DNA from: Candidatus Peregrinibacteria bacterium
Lineage (GTDB): Bacteria; Patescibacteriota; Gracilibacteria; UBA1369; UBA12463
Assembly (NCBI GenBank): GCA_023245695.1
Contig: JAHFJT010000019.1
Span: 1 to 11,772 of the forward strand
Length of the DNA: 11,772 bases
Direction of reading: 5' to 3'
This document shows positions 1-7,034 of this stretch, one piece after another (position 1 is the stretch's first letter; each line of letters opens with the position of its first letter). The position numbers and the translations under genes were made by a program. The notes under the pieces are model-generated. The model did not search any database and was not told the DNA's origin. It worked only from the letters and a program-made list of their open reading frames with translations.

Positions 1-35
1 ATGCCACACTACAAGCAATTACCCTCTTCCCTATT

Positions 36-1445
36 ATGAAAACTCTACCTCGCAGTCTCACCCGCCTCGAAAATGATGCCCTCGGGGATATCAACGTACC
101 CGCTCAAGCGTATTACGGCTCATTCACAACGCGCGCTCTCGAGAACTTCCAGATTAGTGGAATCACCGCGCCAAAAAGCTTCAGAAATGCGATCGCCTGC
201 GTGAAGTACGCGGCCGCACAAGCGAACACGGAACTCAAGAAACTCGATCCAAAACTCACCAAAGTAATCCTGCAAGCCCTCGAAGAGTTCATCGCGGGCC
301 AGTTCGATGACGAGTATGAAGTCGACATCTTTCAGGCCGGCGCCGGAACACCGTACAATATGAATATCAACGAGATCATCGCGAATCGCGCCAATGAGCT
401 GCTGGGTGCACCGAAAGGCTCGTACACATATGTAAACCCGAACAATCACGTCAACATGGCCCAGTCCACGAACGACGTTTTTCCAACCAGCACACGTATC
501 GCCATCGCATGGGAGTCGGAGTCGCTCCAAGAAGAAGCTACACTTTTTGCCAAAGCGCTTCGGAAAAAAGCTCAGAAATTCGCCAACATTCTCAAAGTCG
601 GACGCACACATTTGCAGGACGCCGTGCCCGTCACGCTCGGTCAGGAGTTCGAGTCGTGGGCCGTCGCAGTCGAAAAAGATATTACAGAACTCAAGCGAAC
701 CACCACACTTCTCTTTGAAATCGGTCTTGGTGGAACCGCACTTGGCACAGGCATCAATACACATCCGCAGTACCAAAAGCTCGTCACGCGCTATCTTGCT
801 AAACTTACCGATCTCCCACTCAAACCAACGAACAACCTCTTCGAGACTACGAGCAATATGAACGTCTTCGCCTCGGTGTCCTCGGCGCTCCGCAACCTCG
901 CCATTACCATGCAACGTGTCGCACAGGATCTCAAGTTGCTCAACATGGGACCCATCGGTGGCATAGCAGAAATCCAACTTCCAGAGGTCGAACCCGGCTC
1001 CTCGATCATGCCGGGAAAAGTAAATCCCTCCGTCGCCGAGTGCGCACAGATGATCGCCTACCAGGTCCAAGGCAATGATCGCGCCGTCGAACTCGCCGTC
1101 ATGAATGGCCAGCTCGAACTCAACGTCATGACGCCTTTGATTTTGAAAAACCTTCACGACTCCTGCACCCTCCTCCGAAACGGTTTCCATATGTTCCGTA
1201 TCTTGTGCGTCGACCATATCCTCGCGAATACCAAACGTTGCCGAGAATTCCTCGAGAAATCGTTGTGCGTCGCGACTGCCCTCAACCCCTACCTCGGCTA
1301 CCACGCCACCGCCGAACTCGTAAACGAAGCCCTGAAGCGCGGCACCCACCTCGAAGCGCTTATTTTGGAGCGCAACCTCATGCCAAAAGCAAAGCTGGAC
1401 GCGATCTTGGATCCCCGGAATCTCACAAAGCCGAATCTAAGGTAA
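36..1445 (+). CDS. aspA: Aspartate ammonia-lyase (aspartase), fumarase/aspartase superfamily
   Basis: Aspartase reversibly deaminates L-aspartate to fumarate and ammonia in the cytoplasm as a homotetramer. The 469-residue product is of normal length and aligns from end to end with what I know of the family. The superfamily signature GSSIMPGKVNP is at residues 321-331, with the expected base Ser322 and Lys328/Asn330. STN is at 144-146, GAGT ends at Thr105 and GRTHLQDAVP is at 189-198 (Thr191, His192). The wording LQDAVPVTLGQEF and the tail LDAILDPRNLTKP match aspartases (Bacillus type) better than class II fumarases, which usually read LQDATP. Fumarase remains the alternative. The ATG at 36 places the N-terminal LENDALGDINVPAQAYYG at the normal distance from the start. 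No Shine-Dalgarno is visible. A reading frame from the left edge stops at 37-39, overlapping this ATG as ATGA, so an upstream coupled gene is possible. The base composition looks more GC-rich than the region just after it. Confidence 0.93.
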   Translation: MKTLPRSLTRLENDALGDINVPAQAYYGSFTTRALENFQISGITAPKSFRNAIACVKYAAAQANTELKKLDPKLTKVILQALEEFIAGQFDDEYEVDIFQAGAGTPYNMNINEIIANRANELLGAPKGSYTYVNPNNHVNMAQSTNDVFPTSTRIAIAWESESLQEEATLFAKALRKKAQKFANILKVGRTHLQDAVPVTLGQEFESWAVAVEKDITELKRTTTLLFEIGLGGTALGTGINTHPQYQKLVTRYLAKLTDLPLKPTNNLFETTSNMNVFASVSSALRNLAITMQRVAQDLKLLNMGPIGGIAEIQLPEVEPGSSIMPGKVNPSVAECAQMIAYQVQGNDRAVELAVMNGQLELNVMTPLILKNLHDSCTLLRNGFHMFRILCVDHILANTKRCREFLEKSLCVATALNPYLGYHATAELVNEALKRGTHLEALILERNLMPKAKLDAILDPRNLTKPNLR

Positions 1446-1446
1446 A

Positions 1447-1477
1447 TTGACAAATTATGGATTTAATCTAATATAAA
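1447..1477 (+). promoter_or_regulatory. Sigma70-type promoter for the small four-Cys protein gene
   Basis: A perfect -35 box TTGACA (1447-1452) starts two bases after the aspartase stop codon. The best -10 is TATAAA (1472-1477) at a 19-base spacing. TAATAT (1469-1474) at 16 bases is an alternative. The gene starts at 1503, which leaves a short leader. This suggests the small gene is transcribed independently of the aspartase. Confidence 0.55.
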
Positions 1478-1502
1478 ATCTAACAATAACATCTATCACA
1501 CG

Positions 1503-1862
1503 ATGAATAGTCTAAAAATGAAACTACTCGGAGATAAAGCTCTAACTGCAGTAGCTCCGCTAGTGGTAATTGGATCGATAGGAGAAGTTCTCTATCTAAC
1601 AACACATGAGGGGCCGGAAAAAGAAAAGGCTGCTATTATGAACGAAGCTCGTGAAGCTTGCTTCAAGACAGGATCTATTCAGAAAGCAACCATCGAAAAA
1701 GCTCGAACATTCGATATGAGCAACGAGAGCTTAGGGACTTCTCAGTATCAAATCCACACGATGATATGCGGGGAAACGGCTGACAAGTGCCACAAAGTTT
1801 TTGGTACGGTCGAGCGTGGCAGTGCACAAGTAGAAGAAGGAGTAGACACGTGCGTTAAGTAA
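1503..1862 (+). CDS. Small membrane-anchored or secreted protein with four cysteines, unrecognised
   Basis: I do not recognise this 119-residue protein. A short basic N-terminus (Lys5, Lys7, Lys12) precedes one hydrophobic segment at about residues 13-33, containing ALTAVAPLVVIG. This looks like a signal anchor or uncleaved signal peptide. The rest is charged and probably lies outside the membrane. It carries exactly four cysteines, at 53, 89, 96 and 117, none of them in the membrane segment. That would suit two disulfides in an exported domain, which is inference. There is no lipobox. A good promoter lies just upstream. The gene converges on the coiled-coil protein gene and the two overlap by 8 bases at their stop codons. 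Met6 is an alternative start. The leader is AT-rich with no Shine-Dalgarno. Confidence 0.7.
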   Translation: MNSLKMKLLGDKALTAVAPLVVIGSIGEVLYLTTHEGPEKEKAAIMNEAREACFKTGSIQKATIEKARTFDMSNESLGTSQYQIHTMICGETADKCHKVFGTVERGSAQVEEGVDTCVK

Positions 1863-2265
1863 CCTTCCCCTCCAGCACCGTCACCCGTTCGCGAAGCTGG
1901 TGAGTTTCGAAGCGATCCTGGCGGATTTCTGAAAGGAGAAGAGAAAACTTTTGATCAAGGTCTTGGCGAAACTGGCGCATCTCTTCGCGAAAACTGTCGA
2001 AACCCTGGTACATTTCCTGACGAAGGGCATCAAAATTAGCAGCAAGATCTGAAATTCGCCTATTCGTACTCACGAAAGCGCGATCAACACTCTTAAAATT
2101 ATCATCAATATCCCGGAGTCCTCGATCCATCTTCTTCGCGTGATTTTTAAAAACCTTCTTCGTCACAAAATTTTTCGCACTATCTTTAAGTTCTTTACGG
2201 GTAACATACTGCTTCATGTAGCCCTTGAAGACTTTTTCGGTCAATAGTTTCTGAGAAGTCGCCAT
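1855..2265 (-). CDS. Coiled-coil protein, unrecognised (136 aa from the preferred start)
   Basis: The frame is open back to an ATG at 2352, giving 165 residues. I prefer the internal ATG at 2265, because the sequence from MATSQKLLTEKVF onward is uniformly hydrophilic and helical, whereas the extra 29 residues look unlike it and contain a DNA palindrome. Numbered from 2265, the N-terminal part is very basic and has a loose duplication (KVFKGYMK at 11-18 and KVFKNHAK at 37-44). The remainder is a long amphipathic coiled coil. Large hydrophobics recur exactly every seven residues at 57, 64, 71, 78, 85, 92 and 99 (Phe, Phe, Ile, Phe, Met, Phe, Phe). There are no cysteines and no membrane segment, so a cytoplasmic oligomer is likely. 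The function is unknown; a DNA- or RNA-associated role is only a guess from the basic N-terminus. The stop overlaps the convergent gene by 8 bases. Confidence 0.7.
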   Translation of the reverse strand: MATSQKLLTEKVFKGYMKQYVTRKELKDSAKNFVTKKVFKNHAKKMDRGLRDIDDNFKSVDRAFVSTNRRISDLAANFDALRQEMYQGFDSFREEMRQFRQDLDQKFSLLLSEIRQDRFETHQLRERVTVLEGKVT

Positions 2266-2298
2266 ATTGTAGAAATAACGGAATAGAAGCGTATCACT

Positions 2299-2315
2299 TT
2301 GAAAAGCCTTTTCAA
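2299..2315. repeat. 17-base palindrome, possible operator
   Basis: TTGAAAAGCCTTTTCAA is a perfect 8-base inverted repeat around one central base. It ends 33 bases upstream of the preferred start (2265) of the minus-strand coiled-coil gene, where an operator could act. If the longer start at 2352 is used it lies inside coding sequence. The TTGAA half-site also occurs as a tandem triplet at 2383-2409. Confidence 0.4.
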
Positions 2316-2382
2316 CCACTGCACCTTGCAGCATTTTAAAAATGATCACCATTCCAGTCTAACGGAACGACCTAACAAACCA

Positions 2383-2409
2383 TTGAATTAAAATTGAATA
2401 ATTCTTGAA
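2383..2409. repeat. Three TTGAA units spaced exactly 11 bases
   Basis: TTGAA begins at 2383, 2394 and 2405, so the same base step falls on one face of the helix each turn. The array is in the 83-base gap between the ATP-grasp stop (2436) and the longest possible start of the coiled-coil gene (2352). Local AT richness makes chance plausible. No clear hairpin terminator is visible in this gap. Confidence 0.3.
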
Positions 2410-2435
2410 CAATATGTAAACCATTTCTGACAGCG

Positions 2436-3698
2436 TTAACCCGCCACCGCCGCGTTCATCAGCACGGTAGAGACCAGTCCCAATCCAAGGAGTTTTTCGG
2501 CAATCTTCGCGATCTCTGAACGTTCATGAAAGAGAAGTGCCGCATTCAAACGGAACACTTTTTTACCATGAGTGAGAACGGTCACGTAGAGAATCTGATG
2601 AGGGCCGGGCTTAGCAATAGGCAAGATTTTTTCACGAAACTCGCGCTCGCTTCCGTAGAACTCAGCACTGAAACTCAGCAACGACTTTTTGATAATATTA
2701 TTTCGAGCGAGAAAGTCATAGACCGTCATACCGGTCATTCGAAAGTTCGGATCCACAAAATAAAATCGCTCATCCTCGGTCATCAAAACATCGAAACCAC
2801 CGACCCCATACCATCCGCGTCGACGAACTTCAGGAAGGATTTTCTCAAGGAGCACCTTATTCAAAGGCTGAAAAATTTCTTCATTCTCATGAGGTTCCAC
2901 GATGCCACCCATGAAGTCGCCACGAGAAGAGACCATCTGTTCGTGCCAGTTGATAATCTCGATCGGCTGCTCAATATCATGCGAAATGCCAAACTTCACT
3001 GCAAAATTTCGATGAATCTTCACGTACTCAGTCGCATAGATCATCCCTTCGAGATGTCCAAAATCAGCCTTTGCGCGCTCCACATCTTCCTGCGTATGAC
3101 AGATCCGAACACCATCGCCAGACGACGAGGATGTAACTTTGACAACGCATGGTAAGGGAAGCTGGTCCACCTGCTGAAAACAAGCACCGTCCATAAACTC
3201 CTCATAAATCTCGGGAAGATAGGCTTTCGGAATATATGAGCTCATGTTTCGCTTATCATTGAGCCAGATACTTCGATGCGGCGGAATCTGAAAAAATGTC
3301 TTAGCACGTAAGTCCAAATACGGCTGCGCCATGACAAGCTGCTTCGCTCCCACCATTTCAAAGAGCGCGTTCTTAATAAGCTTATTGCGCTTCGCACCGC
3401 GAACACGAGCATCGATATTTTTTGGCAAGGTGAGAATCTGCTTCCGATCCACTCGAATCACATCAAGATCATCTCGTAAAATAGAAAACGGCACAGAGTC
3501 CACGCATCCAGCAAAACAGATAACCTTCACATTTGGCCCAGCACATACCATCGGTCGGCCCGACACCATCTCCTCGATTTCTGGAGGAACACCATTATAA
3601 AAATGCGAGTCTTCATCGGCAGGATAACCATAGAAGTACTCGGTCCCCTCAGGAAAGTAACGAGAAAGGGAGTAGGCTGGTTCAGTTTTGTGTGTCAT
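2436..3698 (-). CDS. ATP-grasp carboxylate-amine ligase-like protein, substrate unknown
   Basis: ATP-grasp enzymes join a carboxylate to an amine or thiol through an acyl phosphate. In this 420-residue protein, PCVVKVTSSSSGDGVRI (183-199) matches the glycine- and serine-rich ATP-binding loop after the lysine strand. TEYV (223-226) fits the adenine hinge. GWYGVGGFDVLM (295-306) with FVDPNFRMTG (314-323) matches the metal-binding core; Asp316, Asn318 and Arg320 are the likely Mg-ATP ligands. Residues 1-130 have a Rossmann-like look (VKVICFAG) and probably form the pre-ATP-grasp domain seen in some peptide ligases. I cannot assign the acceptor or donor. The gene begins 54 bases after the 514-residue gene on the same strand, so the two probably form an operon and act together. 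The ATG at 3698 has an AT-rich leader without Shine-Dalgarno. Confidence is high for the fold and low for any specific reaction. Confidence 0.82.
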   Translation of the reverse strand: MTHKTEPAYSLSRYFPEGTEYFYGYPADEDSHFYNGVPPEIEEMVSGRPMVCAGPNVKVICFAGCVDSVPFSILRDDLDVIRVDRKQILTLPKNIDARVRGAKRNKLIKNALFEMVGAKQLVMAQPYLDLRAKTFFQIPPHRSIWLNDKRNMSSYIPKAYLPEIYEEFMDGACFQQVDQLPLPCVVKVTSSSSGDGVRICHTQEDVERAKADFGHLEGMIYATEYVKIHRNFAVKFGISHDIEQPIEIINWHEQMVSSRGDFMGGIVEPHENEEIFQPLNKVLLEKILPEVRRRGWYGVGGFDVLMTEDERFYFVDPNFRMTGMTVYDFLARNNIIKKSLLSFSAEFYGSEREFREKILPIAKPGPHQILYVTVLTHGKKVFRLNAALLFHERSEIAKIAEKLLGLGLVSTVLMNAAVAG

Positions 3699-3752
3699 AA
3701 AAAATAAATGATGTGCGAGCTGAAATCTGAGTCTCGCCTATTCTACACGCAT

Positions 3753-5297
3753 TTACATCGTAACACACGCCTCAAATCGTTTATCTCCATCTAGGTAGTT
3801 GAGAAGATCAGATGCTCCAATGGCCGATAAAACAGGGTCGCGCTCCGTAGCAGCGTAGGTCGCCGGGTAGAGATCAGCACACAGCGTATAGAAACCTTCA
3901 GCAAGCGGAAGTGTACGAACCGCCTTCTTCAGTGAGTTCCACATCTCAGGATTCTGATAGAGAATAAGATCGATTCCTGAAGCGAGACAGTTCCTTCCCT
4001 GTGTATCTTTAATGTACGCGATGGCAAGATCCCCTACGAAGCCACGTGTCTGTACTTTTTTGACCGATGGGATGTCGTCAATTTCATGTATGCGAGTCAG
4101 AAACTTCACCCACTGCTCTTGCATCTGGGTAAGATAATTCACCTGACTAAATCCACCCACGCATCGAAGCCCGTAGTAAAAAGCGAGAATCACAAAGACG
4201 AAAAACATGCTCGGTGCGATACGCTTTTTCTCTAGCGCCTCTCGCAGCGACGCAGGTGTAAGCTCAATACGAATCTCACCCACTTTATCGACGAGGAAAT
4301 TCCCCTCTCGGTGCAAAGGAACGAGGTAATTCTTCCCTTCGGAAAGCCCCCAAAACATAAAAGTTCCAGCCCCAGACTCAAGATCAAATGCACCCTGAAC
4401 TCCATTGAAAAGTTCGACGACGATCTTCGCATACTCTTCGTTGAAGATGAGCTTGCTCAAGATTGTCTCTTGATCGATGTGATGTTTCAAAAACGCATTC
4501 ACCGCAATATTTTCCATAGGCACATAAAGAAGATCCGGAGCATTCGAACCAGCCGGGAAAAAGCGCTTCCAGAGGGCATAGTTCGTGAGTGTCATCTGAT
4601 CCGAGTAGTCCTTCTGTTCATAGACAAGATCTTGGTCATAGATATCCCGGACGACACCTCGGAGATCATTCATCATCTTTCGAGACAATCCAAACTCCGT
4701 CACCTGACGATCAATATCCTGGTAGACGCGTTTGATATCCTCTCGCGTATACGCCGGCGAACCGTACAGCGTCGCCTGCCGATTCTTCGCAGGAACAAAA
4801 GCAAGACGACCCATGTCGAGTTCGTCCTTATTCATCGCATGATAGAGAATACCGCGAGGGAATGAAGAGTTATTAAAAGACACATTCGCACACGGAAACG
4901 TCACGATAAACTCTTTCTGACACTCAGGATCCTCCGCAGACGCCGCGGCGCAGACGAGATTTGGATTCAAGAAAAATGAATGTGTGATTGGACCATGATG
5001 ATCAGCAGTCGAAACACTATAAAACTTCTCCATCTGCTTTACCGCACGAGCGGCGATATCAGAACCGAAGAGACGATCCATTTCCTCTCGAATCACACCT
5101 AGGAGCTCAGGAGCACGTTCAGGAAATACCTGCTCTACCGGGTTTGCGAGGTGCCGTCGTGCATACTCGATCACCGGCGAACTTCCAAATTCAATAACAA
5201 TATCACGTAAAACAGGTTTTCGAACAAGGATAGATTCTACAAGACGGTCAAAAGTTTGGGGTGTGAGGGCTGAGGCAGGAAGTACAGAATTACTCAT
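3753..5297 (-). CDS. Large conserved-looking protein of unknown function with an STADHHG motif (514 aa)
   Basis: I do not recognise this family. I take ATG 5297 as the start; the frame continues to a TTG at 5321, which would add eight residues. The most motif-like region is residues 93-116, with STADHHG (96-102), a further His106 and FFLNPN (108-113). The paired His100/His101 next to Asp99 would suit metal or phosphate chemistry, which is inference. An unusual hydrophobic stretch lies at about 364-376 (MFFVFVILAFYYG) and runs into GLRCVGGFSQ. It could be a buried helix or one membrane segment, but the rest of the protein is soluble in character and there is no signal peptide. Cysteines occur at 116, 126, 136, 379, 437, 473 and 511. 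It probably heads a two-gene operon with the downstream ATP-grasp ligase and may make or present that enzyme's substrate. A terminator-like hairpin lies just upstream of the start. Confidence 0.8.
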   Translation of the reverse strand: MSNSVLPASALTPQTFDRLVESILVRKPVLRDIVIEFGSSPVIEYARRHLANPVEQVFPERAPELLGVIREEMDRLFGSDIAARAVKQMEKFYSVSTADHHGPITHSFFLNPNLVCAAASAEDPECQKEFIVTFPCANVSFNNSSFPRGILYHAMNKDELDMGRLAFVPAKNRQATLYGSPAYTREDIKRVYQDIDRQVTEFGLSRKMMNDLRGVVRDIYDQDLVYEQKDYSDQMTLTNYALWKRFFPAGSNAPDLLYVPMENIAVNAFLKHHIDQETILSKLIFNEEYAKIVVELFNGVQGAFDLESGAGTFMFWGLSEGKNYLVPLHREGNFLVDKVGEIRIELTPASLREALEKKRIAPSMFFVFVILAFYYGLRCVGGFSQVNYLTQMQEQWVKFLTRIHEIDDIPSVKKVQTRGFVGDLAIAYIKDTQGRNCLASGIDLILYQNPEMWNSLKKAVRTLPLAEGFYTLCADLYPATYAATERDPVLSAIGASDLLNYLDGDKRFEACVTM

Positions 5298-5319
5298 AGA
5301 AGGGTGTAAAAATACAAAC

Positions 5320-5344
5320 AAAAAAACAGCTTAATAATAAGCTG
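5320..5344 (-). terminator. Terminator-like hairpin just upstream of the 514-residue gene
   Basis: On the minus strand CAGCTTA pairs with TAAGCTG (7-base perfect stem, four-base loop, 5344-5327) and is followed at once by seven T residues (5326-5320). It points into the 514-residue gene, whose ATG is only about 23 bases further on. It could block antisense transcripts coming from hisS, or act as an attenuator if the gene's promoter lies above it. The stem is short and only moderately GC-rich. Confidence 0.45.
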
Positions 5345-5363
5345 CTCATACAAAATTTAACGA

Positions 5364-5369
5364 TATAAT
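5364..5369 (+). promoter_or_regulatory. Isolated consensus -10 hexamer TATAAT
   Basis: The hexamer is perfect, but no -35 near TTGACA lies 15-19 bases upstream and there is no extended -10. It could drive hisS with a leader of about 325 bases. Because the hexamer is nearly self-complementary (minus strand TATTAT and TATATC), it might also serve the divergent gene. Confidence 0.3.
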
Positions 5370-5595
5370 AGTTGGGTGTCTGTGCCCAATATAGGCGGCA
5401 GAAGTGGGGAGGGGGTCTTCCGAGAAGGGCTTGAAAAAGGTATACATAGAGTCATTTAGGAGATACGCACTCTTGAGGATTCTCTGGAACAAATATTTCT
5501 TATCGCTCTTCCAAGTCTACCCAAAAAGAGGAAAAAAAGCAATCCTTCAAAGATACAAAACCATAGAATTAAAGCCAAAAATCAACAAAAAAAGT

Positions 5596-5623
5596 TTGAC
5601 TGAAAGTGGATTGAGAGTAATGA
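5596..5623 (+). promoter_or_regulatory. hisS: Possible hisS promoter
   Basis: TTGACT (5596-5601) is a good -35. It is followed after 16 bases by TAATGA (5618-5623), a weak -10. GATACT at 5622-5627 is an alternative at a longer spacing. Its position about 80 bases before the hisS ATG is more usual than the distant TATAAT box. Confidence 0.3.
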
Positions 5624-5701
5624 TACTGTCGAACAGTAGCACCACCCCACTCCATACCGGATTCCAACCAGCAATCTCCCCTATCTTTTAACTTTTCTCC
5701 A

Positions 5702-7030
5702 ATGTCAGATAAGTTACACGCTCCTAGTGGTTTTCCAGAAAATCTTCCAGCAGAACAAATTGCTGAAGATCGTATTAAAGATGTCATGCGAAAAGTCTAT
5801 TCTCGCTATGGCTATACTCCTCTCGAAACACCAGCAGTAGAGTACATAGACACGCTTTCAGGGGCAGGAGAAATTAAAAAAGAAGTCTACGGTATCAATC
5901 GAGCTGCAGGCGAAGGGACCGAAAATCAGGAGTCCGACCGTGGACTGCGATTTGACCTGACCGTACCATTTGCGCGCTACGTCGGTGAACACTTCAATGA
6001 TCTCCGTTTCCCATTCAAGCGATCGGCTATTGGCAAAGTATGGAGAGGAGAACGTCCTCAGAAAGGCCGCTTCCGAGAGTTCTACCAAGCCGATATTGAC
6101 GTCATTGGGCAGGACACGCTACCACTCCACTACGACGCTGAAGTTGTCTCCGTCGTCCGTGAAGTACTTGAAGGCATAGATATTGGAGCCTTCACCATTC
6201 ACATTAATCACCGAAAATTTCTCCAGGGTCTCCTCCAGGGATTTGGCGCTGAAGGAGACAAGCTCACCGACGCTCTCCGCGTGATCGACAAAATCGACAA
6301 AGTTGGATTCAAGCAGACACAGACGGATCTCCAGGTACAGCTCGGACTTAGCGAAGAGGCAGCCCACTCGCTCCTGACACTCATCGACAAGAAAATCCCG
6401 ATTAGCGATATCGAAAGCTACCTTTCGGGTATTGAAACAACAAACCCCCTGCTCGAAGAAGGAAAGGCTGAACTTCGAACCATCGCCGCGCTCGTCAAAG
6501 ACTCCGCAACGGAAAAAGGGAAGATTGTCCTCAACCCAAAGATCGCCCGAGGACTCGACTACTACACCGGGTCAGTCTACGAAACCACCCTCGACGGCCT
6601 CGAAAAATACGGCAGCATCTGTTCCGGAGGTCGCTATGCTGATCTAGCAAGCCGATTTATTAATAAAAGCCTCCCGGGCGTCGGAATCTCAATCGGTCTC
6701 TCCCGCCTCTTTTCGATTATCAAGCAAGAAAAGCTCATGCCGTTCAACAAACAAACCGTGACGGATGTTATGATCGGACTCTTCGGGGAAGAACAACGAG
6801 CCGTGGCGAACGGCGTTGCGCGAGTCCTTCGCGAAGCGAACTTCAACACTGAAGTTCACCCGGATGGAAATAAGAAAATCGGAAAACAGCTAGAAGATGC
6901 GTCAAAACGAGGCATCGGACACATGGTCATGATCGAGAGCGAAGGCGGCTACACCGTCAAGAATCTTGAAAAACGACAGCAAGAAACTTTTGATAGTATC
7001 GACAAAGTTATCCACTTCATGAACCACTAG
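5702..7030 (+). CDS. hisS: Histidyl-tRNA synthetase
   Basis: This enzyme charges tRNA-His with histidine using ATP, in the cytoplasm as a dimer. The 442-residue length is normal. Class II motifs are all present. LRFDLTVPFARYV is at 82-94. Motif 2, WRGERPQKGRFREFYQAD, is at 114-131 with the ATP-contacting Arg115. The histidine-specific RGLDYYTG is at 283-290 and GGRYADL at 309-315. Motif 3, PGVGISIGLSRL, is at 325-336. Residues from about 350 to the end fit the anticodon-binding domain. The motif-2 tail QADIDVIG is more like the archaeal or organellar type than the QLDVEVFG of E. coli. It is the first gene of an operon with the 334-residue gene (four-base gap) and the cysteine desulfurase. No Shine-Dalgarno precedes ATG 5702. 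The active site is intact, so it is probably a genuine synthetase rather than a HisZ-like paralog. Confidence 0.96.
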   Translation: MSDKLHAPSGFPENLPAEQIAEDRIKDVMRKVYSRYGYTPLETPAVEYIDTLSGAGEIKKEVYGINRAAGEGTENQESDRGLRFDLTVPFARYVGEHFNDLRFPFKRSAIGKVWRGERPQKGRFREFYQADIDVIGQDTLPLHYDAEVVSVVREVLEGIDIGAFTIHINHRKFLQGLLQGFGAEGDKLTDALRVIDKIDKVGFKQTQTDLQVQLGLSEEAAHSLLTLIDKKIPISDIESYLSGIETTNPLLEEGKAELRTIAALVKDSATEKGKIVLNPKIARGLDYYTGSVYETTLDGLEKYGSICSGGRYADLASRFINKSLPGVGISIGLSRLFSIIKQEKLMPFNKQTVTDVMIGLFGEEQRAVANGVARVLREANFNTEVHPDGNKKIGKQLEDASKRGIGHMVMIESEGGYTVKNLEKRQQETFDSIDKVIHFMNH

Positions 7031-7034
7031 GAGT

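Larger units (their letters stand above)
5298..5701. other. 404-base divergent intergenic region between the 514-residue gene and hisS
   Basis: I see no convincing gene here, no tRNA (no GTTCRANNC arm) and no riboswitch I recognise. On the minus strand there is a hairpin with a T7 run at 5320-5344. There is a perfect -10 hexamer TATAAT at 5364-5369 (+) and a GC-cored imperfect hairpin at 5372-5389. A weaker promoter candidate for hisS lies at 5596-5623. A GTG-started frame at 5404-5691 (95 residues, basic) lacks any recognisable feature and I treat it as non-coding. If hisS is read from the TATAAT box its leader would be over 300 bases, long enough for regulation. Confidence 0.6.

Noticed and set aside
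1..39. Frame from the left edge ending at TGA 37-39, overlapping the aspartase ATG as ATGA
   Set aside because: Only 12 codons are visible, too few to tell a gene tail from chance.
120..1349. 409-codon open frame on the strand opposite the aspartase gene
   Set aside because: It lies wholly antisense to a well-matched aspartase, has no recognisable motifs, and such long shadows arise from the codon bias of GC-rich genes.
2526..3155. 209-codon plus-strand frame opposite the ATP-grasp gene
   Set aside because: It is antisense to the conserved ATP-grasp core and shows no family features.
4311..4865. 184-codon plus-strand frame opposite the 514-residue gene
   Set aside because: It is basic and low in order, with no start signal; the minus-strand frame is far longer and better organised.
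5404..5691. 95-codon GTG-started frame in front of hisS
   Set aside because: It has no motif and no ribosome signal, is low in complexity and basic, and sits in a likely leader or promoter region. A real small gene cannot be fully excluded.
6222..6240. Repeated CTCCAGGG in hisS
   Set aside because: It simply encodes LQGLLQG in a helix and does not extend as a repeat.
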